NCBI GenBank assembly: GCA_964568875.1
Contig: CAZMSH010000002.1
Location: 62,001 to 126,000 of the forward strand
Source: SLNP01 sp964568875
GTDB taxonomy: Bacteria; Bacteroidota; Bacteroidia; Bacteroidales; VadinHA17
Direction of reading: 5' to 3'
Length of the DNA: 64,000 nucleotides
The notes beneath the pieces are model-generated. The model saw only the letters and a program-made list of their open reading frames with translations. It was not told where the DNA came from and searched no databases. Of this stretch, positions 7,666 through 15,654 are shown one piece after another (position 1 is the stretch's first letter; each line of letters opens with the position of its first letter). Made by a program: the position numbers and the translations under genes.

Positions 7666-9147
7666 ATGTCAACATACCTGATCGTAGTTATATCGTACTT
7701 CGCACTTGTAACGCTGGTATCGTTCTTTACTAAAAGAGTGGCAGGAAGGTCAGCCTCAGACTATCTGATTGCAGGCAGGAATCTTGGACTCGTTGCATGT
7801 TCAGTGGTTGTAGCAGCCGAGTGGCTTGGAGGCATGAGTACAATAGGCGTGAGCGAAAAGGCCTTCTTGTCGGGAACCATGCAGCCGGTTCTATATAATG
7901 TTAGTACAGCCATAGGTATGATCATAATAGGTTTTACCGTTGCCTCTCATTATAGAAAAAACAATGTTCATACCGTAAGTGAGATGGTCAGACTTGTTTT
8001 TGGTCGTAAATCAGCGAATATCTCGGCAATTGCCTTTCTCTTTGCTTATCTGGTACTTGCTTTTGTACAGTTACAGACATGTGCATCTGTTATTACCACC
8101 CTGTTCTCATCTGAACTGTTAATGCTGGCTGCTGTTCCATGGCTCCCGGGAAATGAGTGGTTCTGGGCAGTGATGTTCTCTGCACTGATTATTACAATCT
8201 ATACTTACACCGGAGGCATGCATGCTATAGCAATTACAGGCATAATGCATGTAGCGGTAATGTTTACCGGTCTGGGCATCGCTACTGTGTCAGGATTAAT
8301 TGATATTGAAGGATTTTCTTCCCTTCATGACAAAATGCTGGAGCTTGGCTCACCAGAAAATCTATGGAACCCCTTCAGCGGCGGAGTAAGTTATGCAGTT
8401 ATGCTTATTCTGGGTGGCGTTCTTGGTGGTATGGCCGGGCAGGCAAGCATTCAACCAATATTTGCAGCCAGAGACGTTTCTACAGCAAAAAGGGCTGCTA
8501 TACTTTCTGCATTCATTATTGCCCCTTTCGGCATAATGGTTGCCATTCTGGGGCTCATAGCCAGAACCGGACAATTTTTTGAGTTGTCATCTGTTGACGC
8601 AAAGATGGTTCTTCCGACACTTATGACTACCCCTGAATTCATCCACCCACTGGCAGGAGGCATCGCGCTGGCAGGAATACTTGCTGCAATTCTTTCCACT
8701 GTTGGTCCGGTTAACTTTGCTGTGGTAACCATTGCCACAAAAGATATTTACCATGGATTAATCAATCCTAAGGCTGAAGACAAGAGTATTATCTCAACGG
8801 CCAGAAAGCTGGTGATACTTGTTAACCTGGTTACAATACCTCTGGCATGCATTGGCAAGGATGGGGCGATACTCGATACGGCATATATATCATATGGTAT
8901 AAGAGCTATAGGAGCCATAGTAATTATATTGGGTGTTTACGGTGCTGGTTTTATTACTCCCACAGGGGTGAGGGCATCGTTCATCTGCGGAACCGCAGCA
9001 GTTGGAATAAACATAATGCTTTCAATGATGGCCGGACATTGTGATCTGATACCTGCAGGGACAAATCTACCCGATAATACATTCGTAGCTCTTGGAGTAG
9101 CCTTCGTATGCATTATTTCTGATTATCTGATAAAGAGATGGAGATGA
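7666..9147 (+). CDS. Sodium:solute symporter (SSS family)
   Basis: A 493-residue integral membrane protein with about 13 hydrophobic helices. The N-terminal pattern, with SDYLIAGRNLG followed by AAEWLGGMSTIG, is that of the sodium:solute symporter family, and GGLG/GGMAG-type glycine-rich helices fit. It should import an organic solute driven by Na+. The substrate cannot be read from the sequence. The next gene, an omega-amidase-type nitrilase, starts 46 bases after it and may be cotranscribed, which hints at an amide or amino-acid derivative. It has a strong promoter of its own. Confidence 0.88.
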   Translation: MSTYLIVVISYFALVTLVSFFTKRVAGRSASDYLIAGRNLGLVACSVVVAAEWLGGMSTIGVSEKAFLSGTMQPVLYNVSTAIGMIIIGFTVASHYRKNNVHTVSEMVRLVFGRKSANISAIAFLFAYLVLAFVQLQTCASVITTLFSSELLMLAAVPWLPGNEWFWAVMFSALIITIYTYTGGMHAIAITGIMHVAVMFTGLGIATVSGLIDIEGFSSLHDKMLELGSPENLWNPFSGGVSYAVMLILGGVLGGMAGQASIQPIFAARDVSTAKRAAILSAFIIAPFGIMVAILGLIARTGQFFELSSVDAKMVLPTLMTTPEFIHPLAGGIALAGILAAILSTVGPVNFAVVTIATKDIYHGLINPKAEDKSIISTARKLVILVNLVTIPLACIGKDGAILDTAYISYGIRAIGAIVIILGVYGAGFITPTGVRASFICGTAAVGINIMLSMMAGHCDLIPAGTNLPDNTFVALGVAFVCIISDYLIKRWR

Positions 9148-9193
9148 AATACCTAATTTTGCCTGTCAGAGAAACATTCAAACTGATGCTGGT

Positions 9194-9973
9194 ATGATAA
9201 ACTACAGAGTAACAATAATACAGGCCAATCCGGTATGGCAGGATCCTCCTTCAAATCTTGCCTTGTTCGAGCAAATAATTACAGGTCAGATTGATAATAC
9301 CGATGCAGTACTTCTGCCTGAAATGTTCACAACAGGATTTACGATGAATTCGGCTGAATTTGCTGAGACAACAGAAGGGAATAGTGTAAACTGGATGAAA
9401 AGGTTAGCCGGGGAAAAAGGCTTTTCAATAGGCGGCAGCCTTATCATCAAAGAAGGAGGAAATGTGTATAATCGTTTTATCTGGGCTTTACCCGAAGGTA
9501 ATATAATCACATACGATAAGAGGCATCTCTTTTTTCTGGAACGGGAGAGTAACAGTTACAGCCGGGGCAAAAACAGAGTGGTAGTAACCGACAAAGGATT
9601 CCGTATCCTTCTGTCTGTTTGTTATGATCTGCGTTTCCCGGTTTGGCTGCGAAACCGCAACGACTATGATGCAATTTTTCTGGTAGCTAACTGGCCCTCA
9701 GCGCGGAGGGAAGTATGGGAAAAACTTCTGATGGCCCGAGCAATAGAGAATCAGTGCTATGTTGCTGCCGTAAACCGTGTCGGAACCGATGGAAACGGTC
9801 TCCAATACAGCGGCGAGTCCATGGTTGTAAATCCACGGGGAAAGATAATGCATAAAGCAATTGAAGGTAACGAAGAGATATTTACATCAGAACTTAACCT
9901 ACGGGAACTGCATGAATTCAGGCATAAATTTCCTGTTTGGCTGGACGCAGACGATTTTGATCTTAAATTCTAA
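9194..9973 (+). CDS. Nitrilase-superfamily amidohydrolase (omega-amidase/YafV-like)
   Basis: A 259-residue C-N hydrolase. The Glu-Lys-Cys triad is visible: Glu43 in LLPEMFTTGF, Lys109 in TYDKRHLFF and Cys143 in SVCYDLRFPVW. The FTTGFTM and CYDLRFPVWLRN signatures match omega-amidases (Nit2/YafV), which hydrolyse 2-oxoglutaramate and 2-oxosuccinamate to the oxo acids. Here that would recycle 2-oxoglutaramate made by glutamine transaminases. It follows the symporter by 46 bases and precedes the kamA-like operon, from which it is separated by a 140-base gap with its own -7 box. Confidence 0.9.
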   Translation: MINYRVTIIQANPVWQDPPSNLALFEQIITGQIDNTDAVLLPEMFTTGFTMNSAEFAETTEGNSVNWMKRLAGEKGFSIGGSLIIKEGGNVYNRFIWALPEGNIITYDKRHLFFLERESNSYSRGKNRVVVTDKGFRILLSVCYDLRFPVWLRNRNDYDAIFLVANWPSARREVWEKLLMARAIENQCYVAAVNRVGTDGNGLQYSGESMVVNPRGKIMHKAIEGNEEIFTSELNLRELHEFRHKFPVWLDADDFDLKF

Positions 9974-9992
9974 AAATCACTACAATTTTATA

Positions 9993-10000
9993 TAATTTTG
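9993..10000 (+). promoter_or_regulatory. Bacteroidota -7 box (TAATTTTG) for the aminomutase operon
   Basis: TAATTTTG matches TAnnTTTG. No TTTG lies at the expected -33 position. It is 113 bases before the ATG of the KamA-like gene, which would leave a fairly long untranslated leader. Confidence 0.5.
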
Positions 10001-10113
10001 CATTTTCAAAATCGTCAATTAAGCTTACGTACCGGCGTCATAATTTTCTCTCAGAAGACAGTTCTTTAACGCAATCATAATCTATTACAAAAATAACAAC
10101 CATAATTAACAAG

Positions 10114-11670
10114 ATGAACAAGTCAATATCCGCCACCGAAAGAGATGAATTATTTGAACGGTTTCATTACTCAAATGAGACCAAAGAGATAATCCTGAAG
10201 GAAGACCTGTTGCCTACAGGGTTAATCAGCCGCCTTAATACTGTTTTTCCGGAATACTCGGGATTCAGGGAACATGCAGAATTCCTATTTAATGACAAGA
10301 AGCACTATTCAGGTCTGAAGGGGTTCAGAGAGATAGTTGATATACTTCAAAGGAACAATATTGACATAGGTCATATTGAAGAGAGGGAGCTTTTTATCAG
10401 AATCTACAGGTTCATGGCCACCAAGCATGTGCTTAATACAATTAACTGGTCAGATTTCTCGAAAGATTCTGTATTTCAGCTTGTATTCCCGCAACCCGGA
10501 ATGGTCAGGGCTGACATCACAAAAGCCTACCTGGGTATGTCATCTGAGGAAGCCAGGGAAAAACTGATAAAAGACTACATCAGAGAGACCAATCCACATG
10601 ACGGTCATCAGAAGCTTAACAAGCCTACATATATTAACGAGGACGGTGAGCTTGAAGTTGTTGAGGGGAGCCAGCACAAATATCCTCAATGCAAGCTAAT
10701 TTTCGATGCACACACACAAAACTGTTTTGCTTTTTGCAATTACTGCTTTCGCCATGCACAGGTAAGGGGCGATGAAGACATGTTCATTCAGGAGAATGTC
10801 AGTGAGGTTCATATGTACCTCAGACAGCACAGGGAAGTCACAGACATACTTATAACAGGAGGAGATGCAGGTTTTCTCAGGGAGTCCCGGTTCAGGGAGT
10901 ACATAACACCCATAATTGAAGATCCTGCACTCAACCATATCCGTACAATTCGACTCGGCACAAGAGTACTTACATATAATCCCGAGTTAATAATTACGCC
11001 TGAATACAACGAAATGCTTGAACTGTTCCGAAAGCTTTATGATAATGGCATACAACTGGTTTTCATGTCACATTTCTCAACCCCCCGGGAACTAATGAAT
11101 CCTAGTACCGTAGCCGCCATCCGTCGCCTTAAAGCACATGGTGCCACAGTGAAAAGCCAGAGTCCGATTATGAATCACATCAGCCTTTTCCAAAATGAAA
11201 ACGGAGAAGTCGATGTTGAAAAGTCAGCAAAGAACTGGATTGATCTCGGAAATCTTTTTGCCATGCTGGGTGTAGGTTTTCATTCCATGTACTGTGCCAG
11301 GCCTACGGGAGAACATCACTATTTTACCCAGCCGCTGGCACAAATCGACAAGGTATTCAGTCGCGTATACAGATCACTGGCTTCAATAAACAGGCCCTCC
11401 CGTTACATTACGATGACCTCTTCGGCCGGCAAGATATCCCTGCTCGGTACTGTTGAACTTCAAGGCAAAAAACTCTTTGCCCTTAAGTTCAATGAAGGAC
11501 GCAATATGGAATGGATGGACAAAGTGTACCTGGCAGAATATGATGAAGAGGAGAATACTATAGCCAATCTTAAGCCCTACGGCACTGACAGGCACTTTTA
11601 CGAAGACGAGCTGATTGAAATTGAGAATAAACTGCATGAGACCATAGAAACCGGAAGGAAGAAACAGTAA
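10114..11670 (+). CDS. KamA-family radical SAM 2,3-aminomutase, divergent substrate pocket
   Basis: A 518-residue protein. The radical SAM cluster motif is CxxxCxxC (Cys204, Cys208, Cys211, in NCFAFCNYC), and Arg213 follows at the place of the carboxylate-binding Arg of lysine 2,3-aminomutase. The PLP lysine is probably Lys440 (SSAGKISLL), aligned with the PGGGGK loop of KamA. KamA enzymes move an alpha-amino group to the beta position using SAM and PLP. By eye, the two aspartates that hold the lysine side chain in KamA (Asp293 and Asp330 of the Clostridium enzyme) are replaced by Ala395, next to Arg396, and by a Thr near 433. It is also about 100 residues longer than typical KamA. Lysine is therefore an uncertain substrate. 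It is the first gene of an operon with CoA-transferase, aminotransferase and thiolase genes. Confidence 0.8.
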   Translation: MNKSISATERDELFERFHYSNETKEIILKEDLLPTGLISRLNTVFPEYSGFREHAEFLFNDKKHYSGLKGFREIVDILQRNNIDIGHIEERELFIRIYRFMATKHVLNTINWSDFSKDSVFQLVFPQPGMVRADITKAYLGMSSEEAREKLIKDYIRETNPHDGHQKLNKPTYINEDGELEVVEGSQHKYPQCKLIFDAHTQNCFAFCNYCFRHAQVRGDEDMFIQENVSEVHMYLRQHREVTDILITGGDAGFLRESRFREYITPIIEDPALNHIRTIRLGTRVLTYNPELIITPEYNEMLELFRKLYDNGIQLVFMSHFSTPRELMNPSTVAAIRRLKAHGATVKSQSPIMNHISLFQNENGEVDVEKSAKNWIDLGNLFAMLGVGFHSMYCARPTGEHHYFTQPLAQIDKVFSRVYRSLASINRPSRYITMTSSAGKISLLGTVELQGKKLFALKFNEGRNMEWMDKVYLAEYDEEENTIANLKPYGTDRHFYEDELIEIENKLHETIETGRKKQ

Positions 11671-11687
11671 AGGAAACCCAGATTCTT

Positions 11688-12398
11688 ATGATCAATAAAA
11701 TTGTTAATTCTTTACAGGAAGCTGTTTCTGACATATTTGACGGTGCCACGGTAATGATCAGCGGTTTCGGAGAAGCCGGCAGTCCGATTGAACTAATACA
11801 TGCTCTGATCGACCATGGAGCAAAGAACCTCACCGTCGTCAGCAACAATACAGGCAATGGTCATGTGGGACTTGCTGCGCTCATCGAAAACAGACAGGTC
11901 AGCAAGATGATCTGCTCTTTTCCCAGGACAGCTCAATCGGTAGTTTTTCCGGAAATCTATTGCAAGGGAGAAATTGAACTTGAGCTGGTACCACAAGGCA
12001 CACTTGCTGAGAGAATAAGGGCAGGAGGAGCAGGCATACCGGCCTTTTACACTCCCACATCTGTAAACACTCCTTTGGCTGAAGGCAAAGAAGTAAGGGA
12101 ATTCGGAGGCAGGCAATATGTTATGGAATATGGTCTTAAAGCTGATTTTGCTCTGGTGAAGTGCAAAACTGCTGACCGGTATGGCAATCTATTATACAAC
12201 AAGACAGCCAGAAACTTCGGTCCTGTCATGTGTATGGCTTCTAAATCAGCAATTGTACAGTCATCAGAGATTGCAGAGGCCGGAGATATTGATCCCGAAA
12301 TAGTTGTCACGCCCGGTATTTTCGTCAGCAAGGTCGTCCATATACCAAACCCGGTTAGTGAAAATATCCTTCTAAAGGAACAGAGGAGGTACCCATGA
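11688..12398 (+). CDS. pcaI: PcaI-like 3-oxoacid CoA-transferase, alpha subunit
   Basis: A 236-residue subunit. The glycine-rich SGFGEAGSP, SNNTGNG, ICSFPR, LVPQGTLAERIRAGGAGI and ARNFGP blocks match 3-oxoadipate CoA-transferase subunit PcaI closely, better than AtoD or ScoA. With the beta subunit it would move CoA from succinyl-CoA to a 3-oxo acid, in the cytoplasm. It begins 17 bases after the aminomutase stop, and its TGA overlaps the next ATG by four bases. No aromatic ring-cleavage gene is present, so the 3-oxo acid probably comes from the aminotransferase in the operon rather than from protocatechuate. Confidence 0.87.
   Translation: MINKIVNSLQEAVSDIFDGATVMISGFGEAGSPIELIHALIDHGAKNLTVVSNNTGNGHVGLAALIENRQVSKMICSFPRTAQSVVFPEIYCKGEIELELVPQGTLAERIRAGGAGIPAFYTPTSVNTPLAEGKEVREFGGRQYVMEYGLKADFALVKCKTADRYGNLLYNKTARNFGPVMCMASKSAIVQSSEIAEAGDIDPEIVVTPGIFVSKVVHIPNPVSENILLKEQRRYP
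12384..12390 (+). promoter_or_regulatory. Strong Shine-Dalgarno site AGGAGGT before the CoA-transferase beta gene
   Basis: AGGAGGT lies four bases before the ATG at 12395, inside the end of the alpha-subunit gene. Bacteroidota rarely use such sites, and the other genes in this window show A-rich leaders instead. It may ensure equal translation of the two subunits. Confidence 0.6.
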
Positions 12399-13045
12399 GT
12401 AATGAGATTAAGGAATGGAGCCGTGAGGAGATGGCTCGCATGATTGCTGAAGATATCCCTGACGGAGCGTATGTAAACCTTGGCATAGGCATGCCCGAAC
12501 TCGTCGCCAATTATATTCCCGAAGGCCGGGAGGCAATATTTCATACAGAAAATGGTTTGCTTGGCATAGGCCCCTCTCCTTCCGCGGGACAGGAGGATGA
12601 CGAACTCATCAACGCCGGAAAGAGGCCTGTAACTGCAATTAAGGGCGCAAGTTTCTTTCACCATGCAGACAGTTTTGCAATGGTTCGGGGCGGACATATT
12701 GATATTTGTGTTCTGGGGGCATTTCAGGTATCGGAGAAGGGTGATCTGGCGAACTGGTCGACAGGAGAACCCGATGCCATACCTGCAGTTGGAGGCGCCA
12801 TGGATCTTGTTGAAGGTGTCAGCACTATTTATGTAATAACGCAGCACACTACCAAGTCGGGTGAGCCAAAGATTGTTGAAAACTGCACCTATCCTCTCAC
12901 CGGCAAAGGTGTTGTAACAAGAATCTATACCAATTATGCAGTAATGGATGTTACTCCCGAAGGGCTCAAAGTAATTAAGATGGCACCCGGCATAACCTCT
13001 CAGTACCTGACAGAGAATACCGCTGCAGGGCTTAAATTCAATTAA
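12395..13045 (+). CDS. pcaJ: PcaJ-like 3-oxoacid CoA-transferase, beta subunit
   Basis: A 216-residue subunit. The catalytic glutamate is Glu52 in FHTENGLLGIGP, and NLGIGMPELVANY, DDELINAGK, SFFHHADSF, GAFQVSEKGDLANW and IPAVGGAMDL follow in the PcaJ order. The overlap with the alpha gene (ATGA) means the two are made together. The partner alpha subunit and the downstream thiolase are both of the 3-oxoadipate type, which points to a C6 dicarboxylic or similarly sized 3-oxo acid as substrate. That preference is an inference from resemblance only. Confidence 0.88.
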   Translation: MSNEIKEWSREEMARMIAEDIPDGAYVNLGIGMPELVANYIPEGREAIFHTENGLLGIGPSPSAGQEDDELINAGKRPVTAIKGASFFHHADSFAMVRGGHIDICVLGAFQVSEKGDLANWSTGEPDAIPAVGGAMDLVEGVSTIYVITQHTTKSGEPKIVENCTYPLTGKGVVTRIYTNYAVMDVTPEGLKVIKMAPGITSQYLTENTAAGLKFN

Positions 13046-13089
13046 CCATTCAACAATTCTATTAACAGATAAACCTTCCCTAACATACT

Positions 13090-14445
13090 ATGTCAACTAA
13101 TTCCGAAAAATCAGCCGGACAAAAGACTTCGCAGGAAAAACTCTACGAAAAGGCGTGTGAAGTTATTCCGGGGGGTGTAAGCCGCAATACAGTCTTTCAT
13201 AAACCTCATCCTTTCTATGCTGCGAGGGCATCGGGATGCTTTGTAACCGATATAGATGGAATCGAGCGAATCGATTTCGCTAACAATATGGCCTCGCTGA
13301 TACATGGCCATGCACACCCTGCCATTGTTGAAGCAGTAACAGGGCAGATAAGGAAAGGAACGGCCTACACAATGGCTACTGAAGCTGAAGTCCGGCTTGC
13401 ACAGCTACTCTGCGACCGTGTTGACAGCATCGAGAAAATCAGGTTCACAAACTCCGGCACTGAGGCTGTAATGGCCATGATCAAAGCATCGCGGGCATTT
13501 ACGGGGCGGCCCAAAATTGCAAAATCAGAAGGGGCATACCACGGTACCTATGACTATGCAGAAGTAAGCCAGACATCAAATCCGTCAAACTGGGGTGACA
13601 TTAACAGGCCGGCCAGCGTGGCACTGGCAGCAGGAACGCCAGAGGGAGTACTTAATGACGTAATAATTTTTCCCTTCAATGATATCGAAAAGACCCTTGC
13701 CATTCTTGATGCCCAGGCCGAGAGCATAGCCTGCGTCATTATAGACCCTGTACCCCACCGCGTGGGCCTGGTTCCCGCTACCAATGAATTTATCAGGGCA
13801 ATTTATGACTGGACACGCCGAAATGGTTCATTAATGGTATTTGATGAAGTTGTAACGTTCAGAATAGATTATGGCGGAGCACAGGACAGATACCCTGTAA
13901 AGCCTGACCTTACTGCTTTCGGAAAGATTATAGGCGGAGGGTTTCCGGTTGGTGCATTCGGAGGAAAATCTGATGTCATGAAGGTTCTCGACCCGCGCGA
14001 GTCAAGGATACTCTTCCCTCACTCAGGAACCTTTTCTGCTAACCCGGTAACAACCACCGCCGGTCGTGTGGCATTGGAGTTATTTGACAGGGATTGTGTG
14101 AAAAGGCTCAATGATCTTACGGCAAAAGCTATTGATCAGATAAGTCAGGCTGTCAGAGCTGCTGATGTTCCGGTTTCAATTACAGGTGCAGGATCAATGT
14201 TCAGGATTCACCTTAGTGAAAAGCCGCCTCAGACATATCGTGAGGCTTATCAGCCTCCTGCAATATCACAGATAATAAACAAACTGCTTGATTTTATGTA
14301 CCATGAAGAGAGGATAATGCTGATAAACACCTGCTCATGCATGTTCTCAACTGCACTTACACAAAAGGAGATTGACAGGCTGTCGGAGGGATTTCTGAGG
14401 GGATTCAGACAGATCAAACCAGAACTTGAAAAAGCATTATCATGA
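13090..14445 (+). CDS. Class III PLP aminotransferase, beta-amino-acid transaminase type
   Basis: A 451-residue fold-type I enzyme. The PLP lysine is Lys279 in LTAFGKIIGGGFPVGAFGG, the cofactor aspartate is Asp252 in VFDEVVTFR, and NSGTEA and AYHGTYDY are the usual glutamate-1-semialdehyde aminomutase family blocks. The stretch GAFGGKSDVMKVLDPR followed by HSGTF is close, as I recall it, to the (S)-beta-amino acid aminotransferase of Variovorax rather than to HemL. It would convert a beta-amino acid, such as the aminomutase product, to a 3-oxo acid. It sits between the CoA-transferase and the thiolase and overlaps the thiolase start by four bases. A HemL function is unlikely in this operon. 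Confidence 0.82.
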   Translation: MSTNSEKSAGQKTSQEKLYEKACEVIPGGVSRNTVFHKPHPFYAARASGCFVTDIDGIERIDFANNMASLIHGHAHPAIVEAVTGQIRKGTAYTMATEAEVRLAQLLCDRVDSIEKIRFTNSGTEAVMAMIKASRAFTGRPKIAKSEGAYHGTYDYAEVSQTSNPSNWGDINRPASVALAAGTPEGVLNDVIIFPFNDIEKTLAILDAQAESIACVIIDPVPHRVGLVPATNEFIRAIYDWTRRNGSLMVFDEVVTFRIDYGGAQDRYPVKPDLTAFGKIIGGGFPVGAFGGKSDVMKVLDPRESRILFPHSGTFSANPVTTTAGRVALELFDRDCVKRLNDLTAKAIDQISQAVRAADVPVSITGAGSMFRIHLSEKPPQTYREAYQPPAISQIINKLLDFMYHEERIMLINTCSCMFSTALTQKEIDRLSEGFLRGFRQIKPELEKALS

Positions 14446-15644
14446 AGGAAGTATTTATTTGTGATGCAGTCAGAACACCTGTCGGCCGCTACGGGGGCGC
14501 GCTTTCATCAGTCAGACCTGATGACCTGGCTGCATTGGTGATCAAGGCTATTACTGACAGAAATCCAGGAATCATCCCGGAAGAGTTTGATGATGTGATT
14601 TTTGGCTGTGCCAACCAGGCCGGAGAGGATAATCGTAATGTTGCCAGAATGGCCCTGCTTATAGCTGGCCTGCCATCCTCTGTCCCTGGTGTAACTGTCA
14701 ACAGACTTTGTGGTTCAGGGATGGAGGCTGCCGGGACAGCAGCAAGGATGATTAAGACGGGGGAAGCTGAGCTCGTAATAGCCGGTGGCGTTGAAAGCAT
14801 GTCAAGGTCGCCGTTTGTTATGGACAAAGCGGCTGAACCCTTTTCAAGATCAGTAAAACTATACGATACAACAATCGGCTGGCGGTTCATCAACAAGGTA
14901 ATAGACAGCATATATGGAACCGAGTCGATGATAGAAACAGCTGAAAATATTGCATCAGACTATAACATAAGCCGGGAAGATCAGGATAAGTTTGCCCACT
15001 GGAGTCAGTCTAAGGCATACAGAGCACAGGAAGATAATCTATTTGCCGATGAAATTGTTGCTGTAACAATTCCTCAGAAGAAAGGCGAACCTGTTATTGT
15101 TACTAAAGATGAACATCCGCGACTCACAACTCTCGAAAAACTGGCCGGATTAAAGCCGGTATCCCGCAGTAACGGCACTGTTACAGCAGGGAATGCATCA
15201 GGGGTAAATGACGGAGCCTCTGCAATCCTGATAGCTTCAAAGGAGGCTGCAAAGAAATACAACCTGACACCAAAAGCGCGTATAATGGGTATGCAGGCAG
15301 CAGGAGTCTTACCAAGGATAATGGGTATGGGGCCGGTGCCGGCAACAAACAAATTGCTGAAGAGGCTGGGCTTCAGTCTTGACCAGATCGACATCATAGA
15401 ACTTAATGAAGCTTTTGCGGCACAGGCTCTGGGCTGTATGAGGGAACTGGGAATTGCAGATAATGACATAAGGGTGAATCCGCTTGGAGGGGCCATTGCT
15501 TTGGGGCATCCACTTGGTATGAGTGGAGCAAGGCTTATCACCACTGCATTTCACCAAATGCAACGCCAGGGTAGTCAAAGAGCGCTCTGCACAATGTGTA
15601 TTGGTGTAGGACAGGGTATTTCGATGGTGCTGGAGAAGGTGTAA
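14442..15644 (+). CDS. pcaF: PcaF-like 3-oxoacyl-CoA thiolase
   Basis: A 400-residue thiolase. The active-site residues are Cys90 (NRLCGSGME), His356 (GGAIALGHPLG) and Cys386 (CTMCIGVGQG). The blocks GRYGGALSSVRPDD, GCANQAGEDNRNVARM and TTIGWRFINK are typical of 3-oxoadipyl-CoA thiolase PcaF. It would split a 3-oxoacyl-CoA into acetyl-CoA and a shorter acyl-CoA (succinyl-CoA if the substrate is 3-oxoadipyl-CoA). It is the last gene of the operon and ends ten bases before the convergent YihY gene. Confidence 0.9.
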   Translation: MKEVFICDAVRTPVGRYGGALSSVRPDDLAALVIKAITDRNPGIIPEEFDDVIFGCANQAGEDNRNVARMALLIAGLPSSVPGVTVNRLCGSGMEAAGTAARMIKTGEAELVIAGGVESMSRSPFVMDKAAEPFSRSVKLYDTTIGWRFINKVIDSIYGTESMIETAENIASDYNISREDQDKFAHWSQSKAYRAQEDNLFADEIVAVTIPQKKGEPVIVTKDEHPRLTTLEKLAGLKPVSRSNGTVTAGNASGVNDGASAILIASKEAAKKYNLTPKARIMGMQAAGVLPRIMGMGPVPATNKLLKRLGFSLDQIDIIELNEAFAAQALGCMRELGIADNDIRVNPLGGAIALGHPLGMSGARLITTAFHQMQRQGSQRALCTMCIGVGQGISMVLEKV

Positions 15645-15654
15645 AACCTGATGA

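Noticed and set aside
12047..12847. A 266-codon minus-strand frame opposite the CoA-transferase genes
   Set aside because: It lies wholly antisense to two strongly conserved genes and has no recognisable domain or membrane pattern.
13090..14445. HemL (glutamate-1-semialdehyde aminomutase) as product of the class III gene
   Set aside because: The active-site surroundings are closer to beta-amino acid transaminases, and the operon contains no haem genes.
10114..15644. Standard clostridial lysine fermentation cluster
   Set aside because: The beta-lysine 5,6-aminomutase, dehydrogenase, cleavage and ammonia-lyase genes are all absent, and the CoA-transferase is closer to PcaIJ than to AtoDA.
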